From Cryptomeria japonica (lineage: Eukaryota; Streptophyta; Pinopsida; Cupressales; Cupressaceae), in NCBI RefSeq assembly GCF_030272615.1, contig NC_081406.1:267643692-267707691 (forward strand): a stretch of DNA of 64,000 nucleotides, given 5' to 3'. Made by a program: the position numbers and the translations under genes. Each line of letters starts with the position of its first letter. The first letter of the stretch is position 1. The notes under the pieces were generated by a model that did no database searches, was not told the DNA's origin, and was given only the letters and a program-made list of their open reading frames with translations. Below, piece after piece: positions 28,053-42,059 of the stretch.

Positions 28053-28548
28053 ATTTTTATTTCTCAGTTTAAGAAAAACGTTGAATACAGGTCGATGAAC
28101 CTGGATAGAATTGGAACTTATGCATGTGTTTTGGTTCCAGACTAAAACCTTAAATGTTTCAAGTACGATCGAACTCTAAGCTTCCAGGCTTTGTTTTTGA
28201 GGAACCCTCTGAGAACTAGAGAACCGGGGTTTTTTGAATCCTTTGATATGCTGTGATAATCATATGTATTTTTGCAAATTAATATAAAAATGGCTTTGCC
28301 TTTACCAACCAAGAAAAAACATAGCACCATGGTTGGACTCCACTACATAATGTGCTTTTGTGCAAGTAGCAAAGTAGGACGTTGTTCGTATTTTGATTTC
28401 AATGAAAGTGGATGGCAAAGACAATAACGAAAAGACACATTTTTATATGAGAATGGTCATGTGGATGTTGCCACTAACCATCCAACTACAATCTTATTTT
28501 AAGAAATTGCTCCTCTCATCATACCTACACGAGTTTGCACGAATGGAC

Positions 28549-28711
28549 TTGTTCTAGAATTGTTGAATGAAGGAGATGATCCTCTTGAACCAGATGATGA
28601 AGGAAAGACAACATTTCATTACACAAGGGAAGAGGTGGCATGCACAGTCATTTTAGGACTACTGTTTGGTGGCAGACATCACGGTACAACTGTGAAGAGT
28701 AAGAATACATG
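28549..28711 (+). pseudogene. Possible ankyrin-repeat fragment
   Basis: The plus strand reads LELLNEGDDPLEPDDEGKTT, then FHYTREEVACTVILGLLFGG, resembling one ankyrin repeat (LL..GADP...D..GKT.LH). The frame ends at a stop near 28711. A single weak repeat; it may be chance. Confidence 0.25.
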
Positions 28712-28725
28712 ATGAATACGAAAGA

Positions 28726-28746
28726 AATGGAGGAGTCATGCTAGGA
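28726..28746. repeat. 21-bp direct repeat (second copy at 28860-28880)
   Basis: The 21 bases beginning AATGGAGGAGTCATGC recur exactly at 28860-28880, 113 bp further on. The rest of 28053-29454 shows no assignable feature. Confidence 0.85.
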
Positions 28747-29454
28747 GCTTCATTCTTGCAGCTTGGTGATACCAAGTAGCTGCCAACTTTTCTTGTGTGT
28801 GCTCATGTTCATCTAGGCAAGTTGGCATTTGACTCATGTAGCCTACTTGTAAAGTGAAGAATGGAGGAGTCATGCTAGGAAATTGCATGAATGAACATAC
28901 AAAAGTAAGGATTATGTATGGTTTTTGATTTGGGCTTTGTTCTATTTTGATATTGTTGTTTGGTGTGCACTAAAATACAATGGTTTGGTCTTAAATGTTT
29001 TTTTTTGGTTTGTTTGTTTGTGTTCAATCAAATTAAATGGAGAGTTCAGTATGAAAGAGTGAAACTAAATGTTATTGCTTATGTAATTATTTTCATTCAT
29101 ATAAACTAACAATTTTGGTCACTCATATGTAGATTATTTATAAATAAGAAGAGAAAGAAGTGTTTAGAACAATTTGATATATTGAGTGGAAGCAATAAAA
29201 TTGTATAATTTTATGTTCTAGACTTAGGGTGTATTAGTCAATTTATTTGAGATTAGTTTGAAAATCGACTAATAATAAAGAAAAATTAAAGCTTTTTTTT
29301 TGTATTGTAGAAGATTTGAACTCATCACTATTTAGGTACCTACAACATGAACTTTGCAATTAAACCAAGTGCTCTTTGACAAGAAAAACCAGAGTTATTG
29401 ACATGTTCCTAGGACTCTCTAAGAATTTGTCTAGATTAGTTGTACACTAAAGTT

Positions 29455-30626
29455 TGGGAACCCAATGTAGGATTGAGGGGGAGACGGGGAGAGGGGGGAT
29501 GGTGAATCAATCCAAAACAAAAATTAAATGCAACATATAAACAATTAAACTTGAACACATATCAAACACATGGAAAACCCAAACAAGGAAAAACCACGAT
29601 GAACACTTGTCCATAAGAATATATCCACTATGAAAGAAATGATTACAAAGATAGATCTAACTGCTCTGGATTTGCACACCAAGGCTAACTGCTCATGAGG
29701 TAAGATACAAAGAGGACTTGCAAAATTTGAAGCTAACTGCAATCAGGGAAAGGTACAGAAAAATAATCTGAAAAGAAGGATCTCCAGATCATGAAGCTAT
29801 CTTTGAACTTTGCATCAAGCGACCAACATCAACACACACACAACTTTGATCTCATTTGTGAGCACTTTGTCTCAACTCTTTATCATAGTCTCAACACAAC
29901 TTGCATATCATTCGAACACAACTCTTCTTCTTCTCTTCACCTAACCTCTGATCTTCACTATTCACCACATCTACTCTCACTTGCATCCCATGCTCCTACA
30001 CTCAACTCAATCAAGCTCATCCTTATATACAAGATAGACCATCAAAGCTTAAACCAACTCGGCCTGAATCAAGATATACTTTCCGAACCAAAAACACACA
30101 CATTGATCCACTCCATGAGAAAGAGGGGACCAAAACACATCTTCCAAAAATTAATTTACCAATCTACAGTCACCGAAACATAACCAACAACATATCCATA
30201 TGCTACACAACCATATAAACAATTATTGATCAAAGCATATTTTTCAATGTGAACAACTCAAATTTGGATCTCCACATGCTACAATGAGACCCATAACATA
30301 ACAACTAGGCATCCACAAATTATATCTGGACCTAAAGATAGGTCAAATATAGAATCTCACAACCAACAACGAACAATGCCACAAAACTCGGAGAACACAA
30401 GGATGTTTTCGAACCACAAAACCATCATAACCATGATACCGAAACTATATCCAATGAAGATAACAATAATACTCAACACTAACAACAAATTCCGGACCCA
30501 AGCACTTCAGGAACAACTAATAGATCAACTGCACCAATAAAACAACAAGATAACTCTACACCATAGACATTCCAGAACAACAAGTTTGACATCAATGACA
30601 ACCACATTAACACAAACTTCCAACAA
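29455..30626 (-). repeat. Copia-II 3' LTR
   Basis: About 1.17 kb. On the minus strand it starts TGTTGGAAGTTTGTG right after the polypurine tract. The far end (near TGGGAACCC on the plus strand) is judged by alignment with the other LTR and is less sure. It contains the shared copia U5 block near 29565-29605. Confidence 0.8.
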
Positions 30627-30641
30627 TCTCCCCCTTTGTGA
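30627..30641 (-). promoter_or_regulatory. Copia-II polypurine tract
   Basis: CACAAAGGGGGAGAT on the minus strand, adjacent to the 3' LTR start TGTTGG. Same sequence type as in Copia-I. Confidence 0.85.
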
Positions 30642-30963
30642 GTGAGGGAAACACTTGATAGCATTGGATAAGCTCTTGATAATACCTACACCTTAACTAA
30701 AACTCAAAGAAGAATAATACTACTCAATATCTCTCTAAAACTCAATCTCTCCCCAAACTAACAACTCAAACTTAGAACCAACAACTCAATCTCTAAACCA
30801 ACAACTCAAATATCTCCCCCTTTGCCATCATGAACAAAGGTCATAGCAATACTGCACACACCACTATGCACCACTGCTCCCCCTTAGAGAAGCCACAACA
30901 TCAATCCAGGAAAAAGAATAGGCATGGAAACTCCCCCTAAAAAGATGCATCCCCATAATGCAC

Positions 30964-33900
30964 CTAGCTAGGAGGGGCAATGACCCCAAGCTCCTTCTAA
31001 AGAAACTCAAATGCATCCTTAGCCAATGCCTTAGTGAAAACGTTTGCAACCTACTCTTTCATAGAAATGTATTCCAAATGAACTTCCTTCTCAACAACTT
31101 TCTCCCTTAAATAATGATATTTGATTGAAATATGTTTTGTTCTTGAATGCATAATAGAAGTCTTTGAAATGTTTATTGCACTTGTATTGTCACACAAAAT
31201 AGGAATTGCTTCATCATATGTTACCTTGATGTCCTTAAGAGTTTGTCTAATCCACATCACCCAAGTACAACAAGATACTACTGCAATATATTCTGCTTCA
31301 GCAATAGATAGGGAAACTGAATCTTGTTTCTTACTGAGCGAGGAGATCAATTTGTCCCCCAAAATGCACGACCACCAGTACTCTTCCGGTCATCGACACT
31401 TCTAGCCCAATATGCATCAATATAGACTTTAAACATGAAATCTCCACCTTTCGTGTACTAAAGTCCAAAGTCCATAGTACCTTTCAAGTATCTGAAAAAA
31501 TTCTCTTTATAGCTTGCTCATGTGTCACCTTCAGATTTGCTTGAAATCTAGCTACCAGATAAACAAACTACATGATATCTGGTCCAAATATAGTCAAGTA
31601 TAACAATCCACCAATTATTGACCTGTACTTCTTTTGTTCAACTTCTAGAGACTTATCATCTTTGCTCAACTTGCAACCAACAGTTAAAAGGGTAGTAACT
31701 GGTTTGCAAGCATCAAAACCAAACTTCTCCAACATTTCCTTCACATACTTGCTCTGAGAATAAAAAATTCCATCTTTTGATTGATTAACTTGCAACCCAA
31801 GAAGGAAAGACAACTCACCAATCATTGACATCTCAAATTCATTCTGCATTTCTTTAGCAAATTTGTTACATAGATCATTATTTCCACCAAATATAATATC
31901 ATCAACATAAACTATAACAATCAACAACTTATCTCTATGAATCTTAAAATAAATATTACTATATGTTGTACCTTTCTTGAAATTTTGTTGAAGTAAATAC
32001 ATGTCCAATCTTGCATACCAAGCCTAGGTGCTTGTTTAAGTCCATACAAAGTTTTCTTCAGTCTGCACACCATATCCATCTCTTCTGTCAATCTAAATCC
32101 ATTTGGTTGCTCAATGTCAACTTCTTCTAGATCTCCACTCAAAAATGCTAATTTGACATCCATCCAATAAACTTTAAAGTTCTTGTAAGTAGATAATGAA
32201 AGAAACATATGAATAGCTTCCATCCTTGCTATCACAGAAAAAGTTTCTTCAAAGTTTATACCTTCTACTTGAGAATATCCTTTACATACTACCCTTTCTT
32301 TATTCTTTGTCACCTATCTTTGCTCATTCAACTTATTTCTGAATACCCACTTAGTTCCAATTACATTTTTATCCACCAATCTAGGTACTAGCTTTTAAGT
32401 CTTATTCTTCTAAATTTGATTTAGTTCTTCTTCCATTGCTTTTACCCAACTCTCATAGATTTGTTTGCTTCCTCATAAGTCTTCGGCTTTGTCGTAGATA
32501 TAAAATAGTAATTAGCTTGATCTTGAGCTTCTGCAATCTTCCTTCTTGTTTGAACATCTTTTGTTTTATCTCCAATTATCATATTTTCTGAATGATGCTT
32601 CTGAACATACTTAGTAGGAAATTTCTCTTCTTATTTTGTTTCCTTCTCTTTGCTTTCTTTTGGATCACTTTTCTTCTATGAAACTATAGGAATAATCTCA
32701 ATACTGGTCTCAGTATTAGGTTCATTTTGATTCCATTCTTCACATACTTTTACATTGGTACTTTCTACTATTATGTTCAACCTCTTGTTGAAACATTGGT
32801 AAGCCTTGCTGCTTGTAGCATATCCTAGAAAGATTCCTTCATCTGCTTTGGAGTCAAATTTCCCAAGATTTTCTTCATCTCTTCTAATCTAATATTTGCT
32901 TCCAAAGATCTTAAAGTACTTCACAATAGGTAGCCTTCCATTCCACAACTCATAGGGTGTTTTGGTATGATTTACTCTAATCTACACCCTATTAAGAGGA
33001 TACACAGCAGTATGTACTGTTTCTTTCCAATAAACATTATCCAAATTAGCATCTTTTAATAAATTCCTATCCATTTCAATAATAGTTCTATTCTTCCTTT
33101 CCACAACACCATTTTGTTGAGGAGTCCTCAGAGCATAAAAGTGCCTTCTAATCCCATGAATTTCACAAAAAATATCAAATTCCCATGAAGTAAATTCTCC
33201 TTTGTCTGATCTTAAGCACTTAATCTTAGCATCTACTTGATTCTCAACCATGGATTTGAAAAATTTAAATCTATCAAAAGCCTCGAATTTGTCCTTTACA
33301 AATGTAACCCAAGCCAATCTAGAAAAGTCATCAATGAGTAACATGAAATACCTTTCTCTATTTAAGCCTCATGTCCTTGTAGGTCCACATAAGTCTATAT
33401 GAATCAACTCCAGAGGTTTCATAGTGGAGTATTCCTTGTTCTTGAATCTTCTCTTTGTCTGCTTTCCCAAATTACATTCTCTGCACACTATATCAATAGG
33501 CTTCACAAGTCTAGGTAAATCTCTAACTACTTTAGATTTGAAAATCTTGATCATGTTATCAAAATTAATTTGTCCTATTCTCTTGTGCCATAACCAACAT
33601 TGATTACTTTGTGTTAGAAAACACTTACTCTCCTCTCTATCCTTGAGATAATGTACATTTCCACATTTTCTAACTCCTTCGACAACTCTTTTACCAGACT
33701 TCTCCTTTCTGATTACACATCTAGTACTACTAAACAAAACTTCATACCCTTTTCTACACATTTGACTGACACTTAACAAACTATGTCGTAATCTTTCAAC
33801 ATAATTAATATCATCAATCTTATGCTTATCCATCAATAGAAACGGTTCCAATACTTCGAATAGATGCACCATTTTCTCCAGCAGACTTCATTGATCCTCC

Positions 33901-34090
33901 ATCATACTTCTTCAGATTAATAAACCTGTCTTTATCATTGGTCATATGATTTGAACAACGAGAGTTTATAATCCATGTATTTGGCTCAATATTAGCATGC
34001 AATGTAGTCTTAACAGTCTTCTCTTCTCCCAATTTCTCCAAAGCATTCTCCTTATCCTCAATTGCTAGAAACAAGGATTCTTCATTCAAT
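30964..34090 (-). pseudogene. Copia-II pol: protease, integrase, RT, RNase H (broken)
   Basis: Protease motif near 33990 is INSRCSNHM: the catalytic Asp of the family's DSG is Asn and the Gly is Arg. The GAG-pre-integrase zinc site is kept (CWLWHKRIGQINFDNMIKIF, CRECNLGKQ). The integrase core includes LLIDDFSRLAWVTF, CLRSDKGEF and TPQQNGVVERKNRTI, so all three acidic residues are present. RT has MDVKLAFLSGDLEEVDIEQ near 32170 and YVDDIIFGGNN near 31910. RNase H follows (KKQDSVSLSIAEAEYIAVVS; NTSAINISKTSIMHSRTKHI). The end is GVIAPPS and TAG at 30966-30964. Several frameshifts and stops separate the pieces; open stretches reach 167 codons. Confidence 0.9.
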
Positions 34091-34144
34091 TCATTATCAA
34101 CTTCATCTTCAGATGTATGTTCTTCAATAGAGCATAATCCTTTC

Positions 34145-35016
34145 TTCTCTTTTCTATTGAAATTACATTTTCTAAACTTGTTCTTCTTCTCATCAACATC
34201 CGGTTTCTTGTAATCTTCTCTGTAAGTGCAATTAGAAGCATAATGTCCAATTCTACCACAAGAAAAATATTTCAGAGGTAACTTACCTTTGTATTTTCCA
34301 GTGCCACGCTACAATCTTTTTACAAAATTTGCTTCAGCTTTATCTAGATCTCCACTACATTCTGGATCTTCAAATCTTGAAACATTAAATGCTTATTCTC
34401 TCTTTTCTCCCTTCTCTTGCTCTATTTCTGAAATCTCATAGGCTGCTAAGGTACCAATAAGTTGATCAATAGTATATTTACTCAAATCATTGCTCTCTTG
34501 TATAACACATCTTTGTGGCTTGTAAAATTTAGGCAAAGTCAGTAAGATCTTATACACAACATCACATTCTTCTAGATTTCCATCAGCATCTCCAATGCCA
34601 TCAACAAGATTAGTCACTCTATGAATATAGTTCTCAACACTCTCATCTTCCAGAATTCTCAAGTACTCATATTTTTGTTTCAACTTCATCAGCTCAGCTT
34701 GCTTTGTCTTTGGATCACCTTCATATGCTAAACACAACTTGTTCCATATAGCTTTAGCTTACTTTAACCCTTTTACTCTTCCAAACACAAAATCACTTAT
34801 ACAACTCAGAATTATAGCTCTAGCCTTCGCATTAGCTTTCTTCGACTTTACCTCATCCAGAGTCTTAGCACCACCATGCGACTCTTTATATCCAGTTTGA
34901 ATGAAATCCTAGATTCCATTTTGTAATTTCTCCAAATGCAACTCCATTCTCTCCTTCCAGTATGGAAAATTAGTACCATAAAAAATAGGAACTTTGTAAT
35001 GCACGTCCTGCGCCAT
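34145..35016 (-). pseudogene. gag: Copia-II gag (broken)
   Basis: Starts MAQDVHYKVPIFYGTNFPYW at 35016. It has stops within the first 60 codons, then an open gag core from 34737 (CLAYEGDPKTKQAELMKLKQ; NYIHRVTNLVDGIGDADGNL; LLTLPKFYKPQ). The zinc knuckle near 34270 reads YFSCGRIGHYASNC: the first cysteine is tyrosine. The order of blocks matches Copia-I gag. Confidence 0.88.
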
Positions 35017-35060
35017 ACTGGATCTCCCTCAAGTGATTAAGCTTTACTCAAGAGGAACCA

Positions 35061-35075
35061 CACTCTGATATAAAT
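35061..35075 (-). promoter_or_regulatory. Copia-II primer-binding site (degenerate)
   Basis: The minus strand reads ATTTATATCAGAGTG immediately inside the 5' LTR, against the usual initiator-Met tRNA complement TGGTATCAGAGC. Two or three bases have changed. Confidence 0.7.
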
Positions 35076-36188
35076 TGTTCAACCCAAGGTAAAACTAAGA
35101 GGGGAAGTGAATTAGTCCAAAATAAAAATTAAATGCAACACATAAACAATTAAACTTCAACACATATCCAACACATTAACACCAAGATTTATACGTGGAA
35201 AACCCAAATAGGGAAACCATGGTGAACATCTCCCCACAAGAATATATCCACTATGAATAGAAATGATTACAAAGATAGAGCTAACTTCTCTGGAATTGCA
35301 CACTAGGGCAAATTTCTCATGGGGCAAAATACAAAGAGGACTTACAAAACTTGAAGCTAACTGCACTCAGGGCAAGATATAAAAAAAATGATTTGAAAAG
35401 AAGGATCTCCTGATCACGAAGTTGTCCTTGAATGCTACATCAAGTGACCAACATAAAAACACACACAACTTTGATCCCATTTTCCAACACTCTCTCTTAA
35501 CTCTCTGTCATAGTCTCAACACAGCTTGCATATCATTTGAACACAACTCTTCTTCTACTCTTCATCGAACCTCTAATATTTTCTATTCACCACATTTACA
35601 CTCACTCACATATCATGCTCATACACTTAACTCAATCAATATACTTTCCAAACAAAAAACACACATTTTGATCCATTCTAGGAAAGAGAGGACCAAAACA
35701 CATCTTCCAAAGATTAATTCACCAATCTACAATCAATCATCGAAACATAACCAACAACATATCCACATGCTATGCAACTATATAAGCAATTAATGCAAAT
35801 AATTCAAATCCGCATCTCCACACGCTACAGTGAGACCCATAACATAACAACCATGCATCCACAAATCATATCCAGACCTAAGGATAGGTCAAACATAGAA
35901 TCTCACAACCAACAATAAATAATGCCACAACACCCGGAGAAAATAAGGATGTTTCTGGACCACAAAAACATCATAACCATGATATTGAAACTAAATCCAA
36001 TGAAGATAACAATAAAACTCAACACCAACAATAGATTTTGGACCAAACACTTTTGGAACAATCAACAGATCAACTACACCAATAATATAGCAAGATAACT
36101 CTACAACACAGACATTCTAGACCATTCCAGAACAACAAGTTTGACATCAATGACAACCACAACAACACATCAACACAAAGTTCCAACA
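35076..36188 (-). repeat. Copia-II 5' LTR
   Basis: About 1.11 kb. On the minus strand it starts TGTTGGAACTTTGTG at 36188 and ends GGGTTGAACA at 35076, next to the primer site. Clear but diverged match to 29455-30626. Confidence 0.85.
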
Positions 36189-39100
36189 GATAATGCTACA
36201 ATTAAGAAAAATAAACATATTGATCATTATATTTAGGACGAGTAGTGGCTGAAATCCTTCTTTGGTTCATCTCGACTACATTTAGTACCTTCTTTGTTGC
36301 TTATATAGCCTTCAAGGGAATTCATTTTGCGTTAGAAAACTTATCATCAGTGTTCCATCCCATACCGAAATGTAGTTAATGGCATATATTCAAAGGCATT
36401 AATATTATATGGATAAGTTGTAGAGCCCACATTATCTTGGTTCCTATCAATTGTAGTAGACAAATGGACGTGTGCATTAATTAAACATTATATTATATTA
36501 TATAAGATAATTATTTATTGCAATAATATGTGATATTGGTCTCAATAATTTAAATTACATAATTGAATGTTCTTCAAAATGAAACATATGTAGTGATTGA
36601 TCACAAGCATGCTACTCTTTCTAAAACACCATGAGTAGTGCCATGCTTAGATACATATAGTTGTTTGAATAGTGGGACTCGTGAGATTACTTCAAAATAG
36701 AACAAGATGTTATGATATCCCCTTGGTTATAATAAAAACCATGTATCATGCAATTAATGAAAAGGTGAACTCTTATTATCTAGGTGCAAGTGATAAACAT
36801 GTGTGATGTTATTATCAAAGATTGAATATTGCATGAAATCCTTGTATTAGGACAATGCTATTATTAGTTTGGGTCAAGCATGTTGATGATGGTGTATCTT
36901 CATCCTATGGATAATTGTTTAGGTTATGGTTAATAATGTATCACATTATTGAGCGAATACCAATTGACCCCAGTGTATGAGAAAATTTGTAGGTATAATG
37001 TAAATTGCATCCTATATAATTTCACATTACATGATCTTTCTCTTTAGTTTAAATTAAGATAATTATGCATCATAAACCTTAATCCGAATTTGAAATATCC
37101 CTTATCACCTTGCATGCCTAATTCTTCAACCGTTAGGTTAGGATTGTGCTTGGACGTATGTGCACCATATAGACATCCACATGTCATGCTAGCATCTCAC
37201 AAATATCCATGATTGTGCTAGCCATTGGAACGTTACACTTGCTAAATTTTGGTAGTGTAACACCTCTACCAGCCTGCACCGATGTCAGGATCACTAGTTG
37301 TTGCTTAAACCCTCTCATTTTGCCTCCATTTTAAATCTTTTAACTTCATTCTAGCTAACTCTCATTCTTGAACACTCTCTTCTACATTTTCAAAACTCCA
37401 TACTTGCATTCTTCCACTCACAACACCTCTCACAATTTTGCTATTCCACAATTATCACTATCATAGTGGCATCTTGTAGAGCTCTATCATCTTGAGGGTT
37501 GTTGTTGCTTTTCATCACTCCAACAAGCTATCTTGTTTCTAGTTTTGAGGGAAGTAACTCCTTGAAATTTTATATTTCATATACTATCTTAACATTATCA
37601 TCATATTATTGTTATTTGGTTTATGTCATTTTCCATCATCTTGTCTAAGGTTGTCCGTGGAGGTGGAAACACCAAAACAAGGGTTTGACTAAGTCAAACC
37701 TCTTAACATGTCCACCCAACCTTTTTTTATTTGATCTTATGTGTGTAGGTATAGGTGGAATAGTTGTTTGGGAGAACTTTGTTGGAGCTTCAATAGCATT
37801 TTTGGGTGATACACTTCACTTCTTTGTCATTTAATCATTTCAATTTTGTTTAATACTTGCATTTTAGTAGTTTAATATTTGTGTATTTTTCTTTTTTAGG
37901 CTTTAATGCCCCAATGTTATACATAACATTATGTGTTTTTCTAAGAAAGTTTTTCTTTTTTGTTTGTACAGAACACTAGTGTGTTGCACTATCACGCTCA
38001 ACTCACACGTTCCTCCTAGATAGAGAGTCATTAAGCTACCCAAGAGACCTTTGTGGTTTGTGTTTTTAGTTTTTGGTGTACAAATAATTTAGTTAATTAT
38101 ATGCTTGGTTACAACTAATATTTAGCTTAGTGGACAAACTTGAAGGTCGCAATTACTTGACGATTTGTTCAGAGTGGAGATTTGAGACTCAAATCCTTAG
38201 AGGGTTTTATTATCCTTTGTAGTCATTTGGTTTTCATACTATATAGTATGAACCATATTAGGGTTGAGTAGACTTGTTATGATAGCATTTTCCTAAAATT
38301 AAATTATTGCATGCCATTATTGATCTTGGTGATTAAGTATTTGTTGGATTGATGAATGTATTATTACAAATCTGTCTTCTAGTGAGTTTTATTCATTGAT
38401 CATTGTATTGTCATTTATTGTGGATAATTAATTGACCTATTCTATGTATTAATGACATGAACTGGCATAGATTATAGCATGTCTTTGCTGATATATAAAT
38501 CATGATGGCGGAGAGGTCTAAATTGAGATCTAGACGTCATTTGAAGTTCCATACTACATGTTTGCTAAGAGTGAGCTTAATTACATTTTCCTTGCTTATT
38601 GGTAGACATTAGTATTAAATCATTAATTTGAACCTTGTTGGGATATGCAATAATAATCAATGAAACTCTATGAGATGCAATTGTACTTTTAAAATGGTTA
38701 TTGATAAAAGGTGTTTTACTATACCATTGGGTTTAAATCTTTCCTATGGATTTATTTCTATAGTATTCATTTTACTTCACTCCTTGAGTAATTGTATTTG
38801 AATGTTTATGAAACCTTAGGTATGAGAACTATTAAGGAGAACTACATGGTACTTTGATCTTGTTTAGAAGCATGCAGTAAATCCATGGATGAAGGATGCC
38901 CCTATGACCTAAGCCCATAAAGGAGGGTTTACATGATAACTCTAGGGGGGTTGTTCCTAAACTTGATTATTTCTCACTCTTTATTGTACTTCATCTTAAG
39001 GATAAATTTGCATTAGATGGTAGAGATATCACCTTCCAATTACTATGTCCCTACTATATAGATTCAAGCTAATTGAAGGTAATCCATCACAATCAAACTT

Positions 39101-41283
39101 ATCTACTTTGAGGTTTAGGGTGTTTGGATTTATAAAATATACTCCAACCTTGAATAAAATTTTATTCATTATCATTGTGTTTTTTATTGAGGTGAATGTA
39201 AGAGAATACCTATAATCTTATCCAAACCAAAATAATCAGGGTATTTGTTTTGATCCTTGTGGTCTTGTGTCTTGGATCAATGATGAGCATGTGGATGTAT
39301 AGGTTAGCCTCAAAACCTAGTGAGGTCTATTCTTCAAATAAATAAAGCCATGATAAACTTGGTCATGGTTTGGCTATGATTATGCTATCGAAACCTACTA
39401 ACTTGTACTTAATGATGATGTTTATGTAAGCCATTGCGATTTGAGGGTGTGAACAACTCCTGTATGTATGGATGGTCTACTTGATCTAATTATGTAATTA
39501 TATTTTTGTTAAGTTTAGGATTGAGTCCTTAGGATGGCCTTTACTTATAAGGGGTAAATAATGATGAATATTACTAGTATGGTATGGTTTTTTGTCTTTA
39601 AGTTTATTTGGTGGGTAATTATGTGCTAGGCCTTAATTGGAATATGCCAAAATGAATGTACTCTTAAGTAGAATATTATCTAATATAATATGTATGAATT
39701 TAATTGTTCCTATTAAATAAGAATAGAAATTGATTCTTTACATGATTTTATATTGGTTTATGTGTCTATGTGTGTTTGTTGGATATACTATCTCATCTTC
39801 AATGTCTTCTATTTTCATAAGTTGGCTCCAAGACCTATATGACAATTGTATAGTGTAATGGATCTTTTTGGGGGTAATGCAACTAGATTAAATAAACTAG
39901 GGTGTAAATCCCATAAACAATACAATTTGGATCAATGTTCTTGTACCATTTAATGTCATACTGCTAAATTGAGATTGATATAGGAGTTGACGTCTTAGGA
40001 TTGTTGGGCCTAAACAATGTATATATAGCTAGGTACTACACTATAACTCAAAGACATGAATTATTTTCTGAACAACCATCAAATTCCATCATTAAGGTTC
40101 CATCCTGAGGACATTTAACTTGAAATGGGAAAACATAGTTTATGCACTAAGAGCTTTTAGGAACTACTTTCATCCTAACCTTGAACATATGAAATGTTGA
40201 AATGAATTCTCACAAAGGAAATACTTTTAACTATGTCCTAATACAAATAAATTCTATTTATGTCTTATTCTGAAATAGAAATTTCCTAGCTCAACATAAA
40301 CAACTACTTTGTTATGCCTTGGTTGTAGGAACAACCATAGAGTTACAGTTCGACAGTTGTAGGAACAAACAATGACAATTTACTAAAAACAAAATGAAGA
40401 TAACTTAGAAAATGAACATGTAGAAAATAAACATACATGATCCTCACCAAGTGGGCCCTGTTGGACAAGTCCTTTGAACTGGTAATTATAGAATTAGATT
40501 GTTAAGATCTCACAACCACATCATATGTTGAAAAGAATGAAGCTGAACTTTATTCTTTACTCAAAGAAACTTGAACAATACACTAAAGATAAACACAACT
40601 TTTTCAACTCCCTCCTCAAGAAGAACAAAGATAATTTATAGAATGAGTAGACTCTAACTATCTACCATAACAGCTGCTCCACTCCTAATATCTAGGAGGG
40701 ATTTTATTAAAACATAAAATCTAATAAGCAAAGGAGACTGAAATAGAGTAGAACTCTGTTCTAAACTTGCATGCATTACAATCTTTTCCTAAATTTGCTC
40801 CATCAGGAGACATGACAAATAAATGGAAGAGTAACTTCTCCTTGATTGGTCTTTGAAGTCTTCAAGTGACACTAACAGTTGGTGTCTGCATCATAACACT
40901 CTTGACTCTTCTTTTCTTTGTTGTCCAGGGCTCTTTCAAAGTTCTGTAACATCGTCTTGATTGCCTTTGATCTCATCTCAACAACATTGGACTCTTTCAA
41001 TCAACTACATCACCAAGGTTAACATACCTAAATCTAAAATTTTCATGATTATTTAAAACACAACATTTAATATCATCCAAAGATAAAGATATACTTATAT
41101 TGCATCCATTAAATTGTTATAGCATCACTATAAGAGGTTTAGGAAATAAACGATATGTTCAACATTATGACTCAAACACTATCACAAAGTATATGTTCCT
41201 AGGAATATTAAAAAAAGTCTTAAAACATCTGAAATAAAGATGCATAAAACAAGCCTCATCAAGGCTCACAACTAGGGTTGAGG
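36189..41283. other. Unassigned AT-rich stretch of about 5.1 kb
   Basis: No gene, LTR pair or TSD was identified. Near 37660-37760 a block (GGAGGTGGAAACACC...GTTTGACTAAG...GTGTGTAGGT) resembles one near 56170-56255 (GGAGGTGGAAACACT...GTTTGAACTAGG...GTGTGTGCATG). Both stretches may thus hold remnants of one old, perhaps LTR-derived, repeat family. A short direct repeat, GTTGTAGGAACAA, occurs at about 40322 and 40355. Confidence 0.5.
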
Positions 41284-41288
41284 GAATA
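41284..41288. repeat. Gypsy TSD, left copy
   Basis: GAATA, identical to 47484-47488. Confidence 0.9.
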
Positions 41289-42051
41289 TGAAGCAGTCAT
41301 CTATGAGGAGGGACCTCAAGGAGATCAATCTGGACTGGTCAACAAGAGTAAACACATAAATATGATGTAGGAAATGCAGAACATATAGTTTTATTGCATG
41401 CAATTTGATTACATCCAACCGGTAACAACAGGGTTACAACATACCTGCACATAGGCCTGGTAGAATAGGCCACAATTGGGACCTTGAATCGAAAGATCTA
41501 TCTTCTAGGCACAGTCTATCTATCTGATACTCTGATTGATTCTCATTGATTGCATTCTAAAGCATGATTACAAATATATATTTATCCAAAGGATCTAGTC
41601 AACCCAAAAGGGATCAAAACCCGAAGAACAAGACCTAACGTGCAAAATGAACAAGGTTGGCCTCCACCAAGAGATTCCTCCGAAAAATCCAAAGGATAGG
41701 TTTACCACATGCCAAGGAAGATTGAAATCAATGCTCAAGGCTCTGCAAGCTTCCGAATGGATTCTGGTAGATCACCATAATAGGTCTCAGGCAACCGGTA
41801 ACAAAGGAACAATGGGTAACAAGAAATTGTCATGGAAACTGGTAGAGATATCTTGTTGGTAAGTGATACAAATGATATGCGGTCTTAAAGAAAGAAAGAT
41901 GATCAAGTATTCAAGTAGAATCCAACTCCATAGGATCCGGTGAGCCAAAATCGGGACAAATAGAAAGGAAAACTGAAACTGCAAACAAACAGAAAGGAAA
42001 ATGTTTTTGGTTGATGCAAGATTGTTGTGAACCGGGGATGCTCCTACATCA
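41289..42051 (-). repeat. Gypsy 3' LTR
   Basis: 763 bp; on the minus strand TGATGTAGGAGCATCCCC...GACTGCTTCA. A clean purine tract directly before it was not seen. Confidence 0.9.
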
Positions 42052-42059
42052 GACATCTG

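Larger units (their letters stand above)
29455..36188 (-). mobile_element. Copia-II: Ty1/copia retrotransposon with both LTRs
   Basis: A complete copia element on the minus strand: 5' LTR 36188-35076, primer site, gag, protease, integrase, RT, RNase H, polypurine tract and 3' LTR 30626-29455. The coding region has several stops and frameshifts. It is of the same lineage as Copia-I by its protein blocks. The bases outside the two ends (AAGTT on the left, GATAA on the right) do not match, so no TSD is seen. Either a boundary is off by a few bases, or the ends come from recombined copies. Confidence 0.88.

Noticed and set aside
28726-28880. 21-bp direct repeats as a MITE TSD
   Set aside because: The enclosed 113 bp have no inverted termini, and 21 bp is too long for a DNA transposon TSD.
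29455-36188. TSD for Copia-II
   Set aside because: Flanks AAGTT and GATAA do not match, and no shift of a few bases gives a match.
36189-41283. Search for a host gene in the largest unassigned stretch
   Set aside because: No open frame of useful length, splice-consistent domain or RNA gene could be supported.
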